From an uncultured Bacteroidia bacterium (GTDB taxonomy: Bacteria; Bacteroidota; Bacteroidia; Bacteroidales; UBA932): a DNA stretch of 64,000 nt. The notes under the pieces were generated by a model that was given only the letters and a program-made list of their open reading frames with translations, was not told the origin of the DNA and searched no databases. A program made the translations under genes and the position numbers. Shown here piece by piece: positions 16,234 through 24,556 of this stretch (position 1 is its first letter; each line of letters begins with the position of its first letter). The DNA is taken from the NCBI GenBank assembly GCA_902784435.1, contig CACZUR010000004.1, forward strand, positions 1 through 64,000, read 5' to 3'.

Positions 16234-16695
16234 ATGAAAACGCTTCTGCATATGGCTTTGGTGGCGGCTACGCTCTTTCTGGGCGTATCGGCGGCCGGAC
16301 AGAATAAATTCCAGGCCAGTGTCAGGAGCCTGCCTCCCCAGCAGCAGGACGGCGGTTTTTCCGTTTTCTCCTCCATTACCAAATACCTGGCCCTGGGAGA
16401 TGCCGCCTCCCTCTCCAGCTGGTTCGCGGACAATCTGGACGTAACGGTGCTCTCCTCCAACCGCAACTGCTCCCGCAAGCAGGCCCAGGAAATCCTGCGC
16501 AATTTCTTCGAAGCCAATACCCCGCGTTCCTTCCAGGTAACCCACAAGGCTTCGGAATCCAACAAGAAATACATCATCGGCCTGCTCAATGCAGGCGGGG
16601 AACTCTTCCAGGTTACCATCTATGCCACGGCGTCGGCCGGGGATACTTACAAAATCCAGCAACTGAATATCGCCCGCCAGACGGCCGCCTACTAG
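16234..16695 (+). CDS. DUF4783-type exported protein
   Basis: A 153-aa protein with a signal peptide (cleavage probably after VSAAG, about residue 22) and a single small alpha+beta domain. The block GGFSVFSSITKYLALGDAASLSSWFADNLDV and the SRKQAQEILRNFF helix match DUF4783, a family common in Bacteroidales and of NTF2-like appearance. Function unknown. Transcribed divergently from rlmH; its stop codon sits inside the loop of its terminator hairpin. Confidence 0.75.
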   Translation: MKTLLHMALVAATLFLGVSAAGQNKFQASVRSLPPQQQDGGFSVFSSITKYLALGDAASLSSWFADNLDVTVLSSNRNCSRKQAQEILRNFFEANTPRSFQVTHKASESNKKYIIGLLNAGGELFQVTIYATASAGDTYKIQQLNIARQTAAY

Positions 16696-16708
16696 AGGCG
16701 GTTTTTTT
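16685..16708 (+). terminator. Terminator overlapping the DUF4783 stop codon
   Basis: CCGCCT (16685-16690) pairs with AGGCGG (16696-16701); the 5-nt loop holds the TAG stop, and seven T residues follow (16702-16708). Confidence 0.8.
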
Positions 16709-18944
16709 ATTCTGCCTCCAGTACGAATACGGCCGAGCTGTACTGCCCGTACAGCGTGGGATTGAAGCCGCCTTCCATGAGGAAGTCGCCTCGGAAAGCC
16801 TGGCCGTTTCCCCACCAGCAGCTGCGGTCCACGTTCTGTTCCACCACCTTATAGTTCAAGGCCGGGTCCAGGCCCTGCAGCCGGAACACCTTGCCGCCTA
16901 CGGTACGGGGTTCGAAGTGGATGCAATAGGTATATACCACGGCGCGCCGCTTGTCCGGCGACACGTACATGAGGCCGTAATAGCTGCTTTCCAGGGGCGA
17001 TGCCAGGCGGTACAGGTCTCCGGTGAACACCAGGTCCCGGTACTGTTTGTAAGAGGCGATGCAGCGGTCTACGGTGGCGCGGTCCTGGTCCGTAAAGTAT
17101 TTGGGTTGCAGTTCCAGGCCCAGGCGGCCGGCGGTGGCCATGTCGAAGCGGAACTTCAGGGGCGTCACATTGCCGGTCTGGTGGTTGGGCACCGTGGAGA
17201 CGTGCGAACCCATGATGCAGGCCGGGTAAATCATGGAAGTGGCGTATTGGATATAGGCGCGGGTGAGGGCGTCCGTATTGTCGCTGGTCCAGACCTCGTT
17301 GCAGTAGCGAAGGGCTCCGTAGTCTACGCGTCCGCCGCCGGAGGAGCAGCATTGCACGAGGGTTTTGGGATATTTCTCCCGGATGCGGCGCATCACGTTA
17401 TACAGCCCCTGCGTGTACTCCACATAGAAGCGGTCCTGTTCAGCGCCCAGATACGGGCTGCCGAAGCTCTGGATGACGCGGTTGCAGTCCCACTTGATAT
17501 AGTCGATGTTCGGGGCCAGCTGCATGGTGCGGTCGAAGATGCCGAAGACGAAGTCCTGTACGGCCGGGTTGGACAGGTCCAGGACCCACTGGTTGCGCCC
17601 CTGGTAAATCTCGCGGCCGGGGCTCTGCACCACCCATTCGGGATGCGCATGGGCCAGGTCGCTGCGCGGGTTCACCATCTCGGGCTCTATCCAGATGCCG
17701 AATTTGAGGCCTTTGTCATGGGCATGCCGGGCCAGGAAGTCGATGCCTTCCGGCAGTTTGGACACGTTCACCTCCCAGTCGCCCAGTCCGGCGTCGTCGT
17801 TGTTGCGCGGATAGTTGTTCCCGAACCAGCCGTCGTCCAGCACGAACATCTCCAGGCCCATGCCGGCGGCATCGTCCATCATGCGCAGCAGCGTCTCGGT
17901 GGTGAAGGTGAAGTAGGCGCCTTCCCAGCTGTTCAGGAGGGTGGGATTCACCTCTCCGCCGCCGTAGATGCTGTATTGGCGGGCCCAGCGGTGCAGGTTG
18001 CGGGAGGCCCCGCCGGCGCCGCAGGTGCTGTAAGTATAGATCATGTCCGGGGTGACGAAGGTGTCTCCTCCCTTCAGGGGGTAGGCCGATGCAAACGGGC
18101 TGATGCCCGTGAGGATGTTCAGCCGGTGGGCATCGTCCTTCTCGAAGCTCAGGCGGAAATTGCCGCTCCAGGCCAGGGCGCCGGCAATGACCTCCCCTTC
18201 GGTTTCGCTGAATTCCTTCGTGTTCAGGCTCAGGAGAAAAGAGGGGTTGTTCCCCTGCGTATTCTGCGTGCCGCGGCGGCTCTCGATCACCTTTAAGTCG
18301 TGGCCCAGCACTTCGCTTTCCATCTGCATGTCCGTGGCCCAGGCCCCGTAGAAATGGGTGAGGAGGTACTCGTCGGCATCGACATATAAGGACGAAGAGG
18401 CGTAGTTGAGCAGCTGCACGGGCTGCTTGCCGCCGTTGAGGATTTCCGTGTGTTCCACAATGACATCTTCCCTGGCGTAGGCATCATAGACCAGCTTTAC
18501 CTCCAGGCCGGTCACATAGTCCTTGAGGCCGATGGCGGTGGACTCGCAGCCGCCGTGCCGCGTAACCTGGTGTCCGGTGTAGTAGAGTTCCGTATTGTGG
18601 TTGCCGTCGGCATATTTTACGTGCAGGGCCGGTTCATTGATATAGCGGCCGCCCGTGGCCGGATAGGTGGCTCCGCGGAATCCGTTGTAGTCCTCGGTGT
18701 TTACGGCGCGCTGCAGGAACTGCTCCGGGGCTGCCAGGCGGCGGCCGTAATGCACGGTTTCCAGGTGCCCGTTGGGGTGCACCAGCAGGACCAGGGAAGT
18801 GTTTTGCGTCTCTATGGAAATCACCTGCCGCTCCACGGAGGGGATGGCGACGGTTTCATGGACAAACTTCTTGGCTTTTTTCTGGGCCTGTGCCGGAAGG
18901 AGGGTGAGCAGCAGGGCCGCTGCGAGGAAGAGAATGCGTTTCAT
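16707..18944 (-). CDS. GH36 alpha-galactosidase
   Basis: A 745-aa protein with a type I signal peptide (LLTLLPAQAQ), probably periplasmic. GH36 enzymes remove terminal alpha-galactose, here most likely the alpha-1,6-galactose side chains of galactomannan. The N-terminal beta-sandwich is followed by the catalytic barrel; the nucleophile Asp lies in YIKWDCN (about residue 485) and the acid/base Asp in SSGGGRVDYG (about 539). Start at 18944 because the longer frame to 19016 places residues before the signal peptide. It is transcribed away from the AraC gene. A near-consensus -7 box (TATCTTCG, 18965-18972) lies upstream. Confidence 0.93.
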   Translation of the reverse strand: MKRILFLAAALLLTLLPAQAQKKAKKFVHETVAIPSVERQVISIETQNTSLVLLVHPNGHLETVHYGRRLAAPEQFLQRAVNTEDYNGFRGATYPATGGRYINEPALHVKYADGNHNTELYYTGHQVTRHGGCESTAIGLKDYVTGLEVKLVYDAYAREDVIVEHTEILNGGKQPVQLLNYASSSLYVDADEYLLTHFYGAWATDMQMESEVLGHDLKVIESRRGTQNTQGNNPSFLLSLNTKEFSETEGEVIAGALAWSGNFRLSFEKDDAHRLNILTGISPFASAYPLKGGDTFVTPDMIYTYSTCGAGGASRNLHRWARQYSIYGGGEVNPTLLNSWEGAYFTFTTETLLRMMDDAAGMGLEMFVLDDGWFGNNYPRNNDDAGLGDWEVNVSKLPEGIDFLARHAHDKGLKFGIWIEPEMVNPRSDLAHAHPEWVVQSPGREIYQGRNQWVLDLSNPAVQDFVFGIFDRTMQLAPNIDYIKWDCNRVIQSFGSPYLGAEQDRFYVEYTQGLYNVMRRIREKYPKTLVQCCSSGGGRVDYGALRYCNEVWTSDNTDALTRAYIQYATSMIYPACIMGSHVSTVPNHQTGNVTPLKFRFDMATAGRLGLELQPKYFTDQDRATVDRCIASYKQYRDLVFTGDLYRLASPLESSYYGLMYVSPDKRRAVVYTYCIHFEPRTVGGKVFRLQGLDPALNYKVVEQNVDRSCWWGNGQAFRGDFLMEGGFNPTLYGQYSSAVFVLEAE

Positions 18945-19000
18945 GGTTGAAAGATTGGTCTGCACGAAGATAAGTTTTTCTTTCCATATTGTCAATTTAT

Positions 19001-19032
19001 GTTGAAAAAGTATCAAAAAAAGTATATATTTG
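19001..19032 (+). promoter_or_regulatory. Promoter of the AraC-type regulator
   Basis: GTTG (19001-19004), 20-nt spacer, TATATTTG (19025-19032), 22 nt before the ATG at 19055. The box lies inside the longer possible frame and so rules out the upstream ATG at 18989. Confidence 0.7.
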
Positions 19033-19054
19033 TACAGGAAACACTGATACTATT

Positions 19055-19933
19055 ATGTCTAAAGTACTGCGGGAAAACCCTCCCATCACCGAGAAGGACT
19101 GCTTTATCATCGTGGAACGGCACAAGAGCGAGTTCAATTATCCCATCCATTCCCATGCCGAATGCGAGCTCAATTTCGTGGAAAACTGTACCGGTGTGCA
19201 CCGGGTGGTGGGCGACAGCATCGAGGAAGTGGGGGAGTTCGACCTGGTACTCATCACCGGGGACGGGCTGGAACACGCCTGGCAACAGGGCAACTGCACC
19301 AGCCCGGACGTGCGGGAAATCACCATCCAGTTTTCGCCGGACCTGCTGGACGAACGCCTGCTGGGACGCAACCAGTTCCATGCCATCCGGCAGATGTTCG
19401 AGCGCGCCCGGCTGGGACTGTCGTTTTCCATGAAAACGGTCATGAAGGTGTATGGCATCCTGGATGGAATCGCCCGGCAGCCCGACAGCTTCGAACAGTT
19501 TCTGGCCATGCTTAAAGTCCTGAATGAACTTGCGCAGGATGCGGAATCCAGGACATTGGCGTCCAGTTCGTTCGCCCACCGGGAACCGGACCGGGAAAGC
19601 CACCGGGTAGCCAAGGTGAAAGCCTATGTCACCACCCACTACGCAGAGGAACTGCGGCTGGAAGACCTGGCGCAGATGGCGGGTATGGCCCCCAGTGCCT
19701 TCAGCCGCTTCTTCAAGCAGCATACCAACCGGACTTTACAGGATTACATCATCGATATCCGCCTAGGTGCTGCCGCCCGCATGCTGGTAGACACCTCCAG
19801 CGGCATCTCGGAAATCTCCTATGCCTGCGGCTTTAACAACCTGTCCAATTTCAACCGCATCTTCAAGGCGCGGCGCGGTTATACCCCCCGGGATTTCCGG
19901 GCGTTGTTTACCAAGAGCAGGGTGTATGTATAG
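19055..19933 (+). CDS. AraC-family transcriptional regulator of the mannan locus
   Basis: A 292-aa cytoplasmic protein. The N-terminal cupin-like sensing half shows FNYPIHSHAECELNFV, with histidines that suit sugar binding, and DLVLITGDGLEHAW. The C-terminal half has two AraC helix-turn-helix motifs: LRLEDLAQMAGMAPSAFSRFFKQ and ISEISYACGFNNLSNFNRIFK. It sits between the GH36 gene and the GH5-SusC operon, so control of the PUL is likely. A soluble AraC sensor would respond to a cytoplasmic sugar (mannobiose or mannosyl-glucose are candidates), unlike the hybrid two-component or SusR sensors that control many PULs. Confidence 0.9.
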   Translation: MSKVLRENPPITEKDCFIIVERHKSEFNYPIHSHAECELNFVENCTGVHRVVGDSIEEVGEFDLVLITGDGLEHAWQQGNCTSPDVREITIQFSPDLLDERLLGRNQFHAIRQMFERARLGLSFSMKTVMKVYGILDGIARQPDSFEQFLAMLKVLNELAQDAESRTLASSSFAHREPDRESHRVAKVKAYVTTHYAEELRLEDLAQMAGMAPSAFSRFFKQHTNRTLQDYIIDIRLGAAARMLVDTSSGISEISYACGFNNLSNFNRIFKARRGYTPRDFRALFTKSRVYV

Positions 19934-19974
19934 GACGCGTTAAAAAAATATCATAATTAGATAAAATGTTACTT

Positions 19975-20003
19975 TTTGTGCCGACGGATATGCTTTAACT
20001 TTG
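19975..20003 (+). promoter_or_regulatory. Main promoter of the mannan PUL operon
   Basis: TTTG (19975-19978) and TAACTTTG (19996-20003), with a 17-nt spacer that is shorter than usual. A sub-optimal spacer would suit a promoter needing the AraC activator encoded just upstream. Confidence 0.6.
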
Positions 20004-20017
20004 CAAAAGTAATATTT

Positions 20018-21283
20018 ATGTCGGCCAACATAATGAAAAATGCACTTAAACTAGTTCTGGGCATTTTCGTTGCCCTTTCGTTCCTTCAGTGTACCCAACC
20101 CTCTTTTGTCGGCGTCCAGAATGGGCAGTTTGTCCGTGACGGAAAGGCGTTTACCTTTATCGGCACCAATTTCTGGTATGGCCCCATCCTGGCTTCGGAC
20201 GGGCGTGGGGGAGACATGGCGCGCCTTACCCGGGAACTGGACAGTCTTCAGGCCCTGGGGCTCCGGAACCTCCGTGTCCTCGCAGGCGCCCAGGGGGAAA
20301 GCGGTGTTTTCTCCCGCGTAGAACCTACCCTGGAAACGGCGCCCGGCGTGTACAACGACACCCTGCTGGTGGGCCTGGACCGTTTCCTGATGGAACTGGA
20401 CAAGCGGGACATGCAGGCTGTGCTGTACCTGAACAACTCCTGGGAATGGAGCGGCGGCTACGGACAGTATCTGGAATGGGCCACCGGAGAAAAGGCCCTG
20501 ATCCCGCTTGTAGACGGTTACTGGCCTTTCATGCAGCAGATGCGCAAGTTCCAGACTTCCCGGGAGAGCCAGGAACTCTTCTATAACCATGTGAGGGCCA
20601 TCGTGGGCCGTACCAACTCCCTCACCGGCAAGCCTTACAAAGAGGATCCGGCCATATTCTCCTGGCAAATCGGCAACGAGCCCCGCTGCTTCTCCGACGA
20701 AAAAGAGATCCGGGAGGGTTTCCTGGGCTGGCTCACGGAAACCGCCCGCCTGATCAAGGAGCTGGATCCCAACCATATGGTATCCACCGGCAACGAAGGC
20801 TTCATGGGCTGCGAACAGGACTGGGAACTCACGGAACAGGTGAACAACATTCCCGGCGTAGACTACATGACCATCCATATCTGGCCCTACAACTGGGGCT
20901 GGGTCAATGCCGAAGACCTGGCCGGCACCCTGCCTTCCGCCATTGAAAAGACGGCCGAATATCTCTCCGGGCACGCAGAACTGGCCCGGCGGCTGGGAAA
21001 ACCCGTCGTCTGTGAGGAATTCGGTTTCCCGCGGGACGGTTTCTCACCGTCCATGAGCGCTCCCACGCGGGCGCGTGATACTTATTATAAATACATCTTC
21101 GGCCAGGTGGGCAAAACCCTCCAGGGCGCCAATTTCTGGGGCTGGAGCGGTGTGGCGGTGCCCCTGCACGAGCAGTGGGAAAGCGGAGACCCCTACACCG
21201 GAGACCCGGCGCAGGAAGCCCAGGGCCTGAACGGCGTATATATCACGGATACTACTGTTTCCGTGATCCAAGAAGCCATTTAA
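20018..21283 (+). CDS. GH5 endo-beta-mannanase lipoprotein (GH5_7-like)
   Basis: A 421-aa protein. The lipobox is LSFLQC; if translation begins at the second ATG (20033) the signal peptide is MKNALKLVLGIFVALSFLQC. GH5 acid/base Glu is in QIGNEPRCF and the nucleophile Glu in VCEEFGFPRDG. The motif set FIGTNFWYG, NNSWEWSGGYGQYL and IHIWPYNWGW is that of GH5 subfamily 7 beta-mannanases. It probably cuts mannan chains at the cell surface or in the periplasm. First gene of the long PUL operon, 43 nt before SusC. Confidence 0.88.
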   Translation: MSANIMKNALKLVLGIFVALSFLQCTQPSFVGVQNGQFVRDGKAFTFIGTNFWYGPILASDGRGGDMARLTRELDSLQALGLRNLRVLAGAQGESGVFSRVEPTLETAPGVYNDTLLVGLDRFLMELDKRDMQAVLYLNNSWEWSGGYGQYLEWATGEKALIPLVDGYWPFMQQMRKFQTSRESQELFYNHVRAIVGRTNSLTGKPYKEDPAIFSWQIGNEPRCFSDEKEIREGFLGWLTETARLIKELDPNHMVSTGNEGFMGCEQDWELTEQVNNIPGVDYMTIHIWPYNWGWVNAEDLAGTLPSAIEKTAEYLSGHAELARRLGKPVVCEEFGFPRDGFSPSMSAPTRARDTYYKYIFGQVGKTLQGANFWGWSGVAVPLHEQWESGDPYTGDPAQEAQGLNGVYITDTTVSVIQEAI

Positions 21284-21326
21284 CCAAACCAAACCAATAT
21301 TAATCCATTAACCAAAACCAAGTAGC

Positions 21327-24300
21327 ATGAAACAAAAATTTGTGACCTTCATGCTGGCACTCCTCGCCACCACGGCCCTGTTCGCACAGAACAAGGTCAC
21401 CGGTACCGTCACGGACGATATCGGCCCGGTCATCGGAGCCAGTGTCATGGAGAAGGGCACCTCCAACGGTGCCATCACAGACCTTGATGGAAACTACGAG
21501 ATCACGGTGAAGTCCGGCGCAACGCTCGTGTTCTCTTCCATCGGCTATGCAACGCAGGAGATCGCTGTTGGCTCGCAGAAAGTCATCAACGTAAAACTCT
21601 CCGAAGATACCGAATTCCTGGACGAGGTTGTCGTCGTGGGTTACGGTACCATGAAAAGAAGTGACCTCTCCGGTGCTTCCGTCTCCATGAAGGAGGAAGA
21701 CCTGAAGGGCTCCATCATCTCTTCGCTGGACCAGTCCCTGCAGGGCCGTGCCGCCGGCGTGTCTGCTGTGCAGACTTCCGGTGCCCCGGGTTCCTCCTCC
21801 TCCATCCGTGTGCGTGGCCAGGCAACGGTCAACGCCAATGCAGAACCGCTGTACGTCATCGACGGTGTCATCATCCAGGGTGGCGGCAATTCCGGCGGAG
21901 ACTTCGGTCTGGGCGGCCTGGGCAACGGTAAGGTGTCCACCATCTCCCCGCTGGCCACCATCAACCCGGCCGATATCGTGAGCATGGAAATCCTGAAGGA
22001 TGCCTCTGCCACCGCTATTTACGGTGCACAGGGCGCCAACGGTGTCGTGCTCATCACTACCAAGCACGGTAAGGCCGGCGATGCCAAATTCTCCTATGAC
22101 GGCATGTTCGCCGTCTCCCGCCAGACCAGCCGCATCCAGATGATGAATTTGCGCGAATTCGCCGAGTATTACAACGACATGGTGGACCTGGGCCTGGTAG
22201 ACCACAATGGCTGGTATGCCGATCCTTCCATCCTGGGCAAGGGAACCAACTGGCAGGACGAGGTATTCCGTACCGCCCTGCAGCACCAGCATCAGGTGAG
22301 CGCACAGGGCGGCTCCGAGAAAGTGCAGTACTATGTATCCGGTTCGTACATGAACCAGGAGGGTACCATTATCGGTTCCAACTTCGACCGTCTGAGCTTC
22401 CGTACCAACCTGGACGCCCAGCTCAAGGACTGGCTCAAACTGGGCGTGAACGCCACCTACGCCATCACCAACGACAATATCAAGCTGGCCGACGGTCAGG
22501 AAGGTGTCATCTTCTATTCCCTGTCCACGCTGCCCGACATCCCGGTCTATGACCTGGACGGCAATTATTCCACGACGGTCCGTGAGGGTTACACCTCCGC
22601 CAACCCGGTGGCCCTGGCCATGCTGGACGAAAACCTCCTGAAACGTCAGAAACTCACCGGTAACATCTATGCCGAGCTCACGCCCATCAAGCATTTCGTA
22701 TGGCGCAGTGAGGTGGGCTTCGACTTCAGCCACTCCGAAGCCACCACTTACAAGCCCATGGTGAACCTGGGCGGCTGGCAGCGCGGTTCCAACTCCATGA
22801 GTTCCCAGCGCAATGCCAGCACCTACTGGTCCCTGAAGAACTACCTCACGTATTCCAACACCTTCGGCAAGCACAGCCTCACCGCCATGATCGGCCAGGA
22901 AACCTGGGAATCCCGCTGGAATTACCTGAGCGCTTCCAATAAGGATCTGCCTTCCGACGAGATCCACAATCTGCGTCTGGCAACGGGAGATCCCACGGTG
23001 GGTTCCGGTTTCGGTTCTTCCGCCATGGCGTCTTTCTTCACCCGTGAGACGTACAACTACGACAATCGTTATCTGCTCACCTATACGTTCCGTTACGACG
23101 GTTCTTCCAACTTCGGCCCCGACAACCGTTGGGCCGGCTTCCACTCCGTGGCCGGCAGCTGGCGCTTCACCAACGAGAAATTCATGAAAGCCTTTGCCGA
23201 ATCCATCGCCCTGAACAGCGGTAAAATCCGTCTGGGATGGGGCCAGACCGGTAACGCCAACATCGGCGGCGGCGCCTGGGAATCCGGCATGAGCAAGATG
23301 CCCACCGGCCTCGGTGACAGCCAGCGTCCTTCCAACATCGCCAATACCGGTATCCACTGGGAGAAGCAGGAACAGGTGAACCTGGGCCTGGATCTGAACT
23401 TCCTGGAGAATAAATACAATCTCACGGTAGACCTGTACCAGAAGGTTTCCTCCGACATGCTCATGTCCATGACCCTTCCTTCCTATATGGGTACCCAAGG
23501 CAACGGTTCTTCCGCCCTGGCCGCCCCGAAGGGCAACTACGGCACCATCCGCAACCGCGGTCTGGAAATCACCCTGGATACGCACCCCGTGGACAAGAAG
23601 AACTTCGGCTGGGACAGCAACTTCCAGATTTCCTTCAACCAGAATACCCTCGTCGCCCTGGACGGCAGCGCCAATGCCCAGCTCGTGGGCTACGGACAGT
23701 GGAGCGATATCGTCTCCGTGACCGAAATCGGCGAATCCCTGTATAACTTCTACGGTTATGTGGTGGAAGGCGTTTACAAGGACTTCGACGACATCATGAA
23801 TTCCCCGAAGGCCGAAAAATTCCCCCAGGACGGTGTCTTTAACCGTACTACCACGGTCTGGCCCGGCGACATCAAGTTCAAGGATGTGAACGGTGACGGT
23901 GTCATCAATGAAAAGGACCGCACCAACATCGGTTCCCCGCTCCCGAAATTCACCTTCGGCTGGACCAACACCTTCCGTTACAAGAATGTAGACCTTACCA
24001 TCTTCCTCAACGGTTCGGTTGGAAACAAGGTGCTCAACTACAACATGATGGGCCAGGGCTACAACGGCCTGGTGCACATGAACAGCACCTGGACCAACCA
24101 GCATGTGGACATCAAGGACCGCGCCCGCCTGGAGATCATCGACCCCGCCAAGACCTATGCCGACGGCTCCTCCTGGCAGGATGACATCTCCAACGTACGC
24201 GTTTCCAACAGCGGCACGCTGACGCCCCGTCCGTCCATCCAGGACCCCAACGACAACGACCGCCTGAGCACCCGTTACATCGAAGACGGCAGCTATCTGC

Positions 24301-24539
24301 GCGTCAAGAACATCACCCTTGGCTATACTTTCCCGAAGCGGCTTCTGGAAAAGGCCAAGATGGAGAATGTACGCGTGTACATGAATATCCAGAACCTTTA
24401 TACGCTCACCCGATACAAGGGCTTCGATCCGGAAGTCGGTGCTTCCACGCAGGACTCCAGCGGCCTTACCTTCGGTGTGGATAACGGACGTTATCCTTCC
24501 CCGATGACCTGCTCTTTCGGCGTGAACATTACTTTCTAA
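21327..24539 (+). CDS. SusC-like TonB-dependent outer-membrane transporter
   Basis: A 1070-aa protein with signal peptide (ATTALFAQ), an N-terminal carboxypeptidase-regulatory-like domain (about 24-100), a TonB-box region (EVVVVGYGTMKRS), a plug domain (ISSLDQSLQGRAAGVSAVQ, YVIDGVIIQ) and a beta-barrel ending in TCSFGVNITF. It should import mannan oligosaccharides with the adjacent SusD. Codons are of the GGT/CGT/ACC type, more biased than in neighbouring enzyme genes, which suggests high expression. It overlaps the earliest possible SusD start codon. Confidence 0.97.
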   Translation: MKQKFVTFMLALLATTALFAQNKVTGTVTDDIGPVIGASVMEKGTSNGAITDLDGNYEITVKSGATLVFSSIGYATQEIAVGSQKVINVKLSEDTEFLDEVVVVGYGTMKRSDLSGASVSMKEEDLKGSIISSLDQSLQGRAAGVSAVQTSGAPGSSSSIRVRGQATVNANAEPLYVIDGVIIQGGGNSGGDFGLGGLGNGKVSTISPLATINPADIVSMEILKDASATAIYGAQGANGVVLITTKHGKAGDAKFSYDGMFAVSRQTSRIQMMNLREFAEYYNDMVDLGLVDHNGWYADPSILGKGTNWQDEVFRTALQHQHQVSAQGGSEKVQYYVSGSYMNQEGTIIGSNFDRLSFRTNLDAQLKDWLKLGVNATYAITNDNIKLADGQEGVIFYSLSTLPDIPVYDLDGNYSTTVREGYTSANPVALAMLDENLLKRQKLTGNIYAELTPIKHFVWRSEVGFDFSHSEATTYKPMVNLGGWQRGSNSMSSQRNASTYWSLKNYLTYSNTFGKHSLTAMIGQETWESRWNYLSASNKDLPSDEIHNLRLATGDPTVGSGFGSSAMASFFTRETYNYDNRYLLTYTFRYDGSSNFGPDNRWAGFHSVAGSWRFTNEKFMKAFAESIALNSGKIRLGWGQTGNANIGGGAWESGMSKMPTGLGDSQRPSNIANTGIHWEKQEQVNLGLDLNFLENKYNLTVDLYQKVSSDMLMSMTLPSYMGTQGNGSSALAAPKGNYGTIRNRGLEITLDTHPVDKKNFGWDSNFQISFNQNTLVALDGSANAQLVGYGQWSDIVSVTEIGESLYNFYGYVVEGVYKDFDDIMNSPKAEKFPQDGVFNRTTTVWPGDIKFKDVNGDGVINEKDRTNIGSPLPKFTFGWTNTFRYKNVDLTIFLNGSVGNKVLNYNMMGQGYNGLVHMNSTWTNQHVDIKDRARLEIIDPAKTYADGSSWQDDISNVRVSNSGTLTPRPSIQDPNDNDRLSTRYIEDGSYLRVKNITLGYTFPKRLLEKAKMENVRVYMNIQNLYTLTRYKGFDPEVGASTQDSSGLTFGVDNGRYPSPMTCSFGVNITF

Positions 24540-24556
24540 TGATGGAGGAAACGAAT

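Noticed and set aside
18060-18110. Possible fourth palindromic element in the GH36 gene, encoding FASAYPLKGG
   Set aside because: It shares only the common GCATCGGCC octamer; no paired arms or core match.
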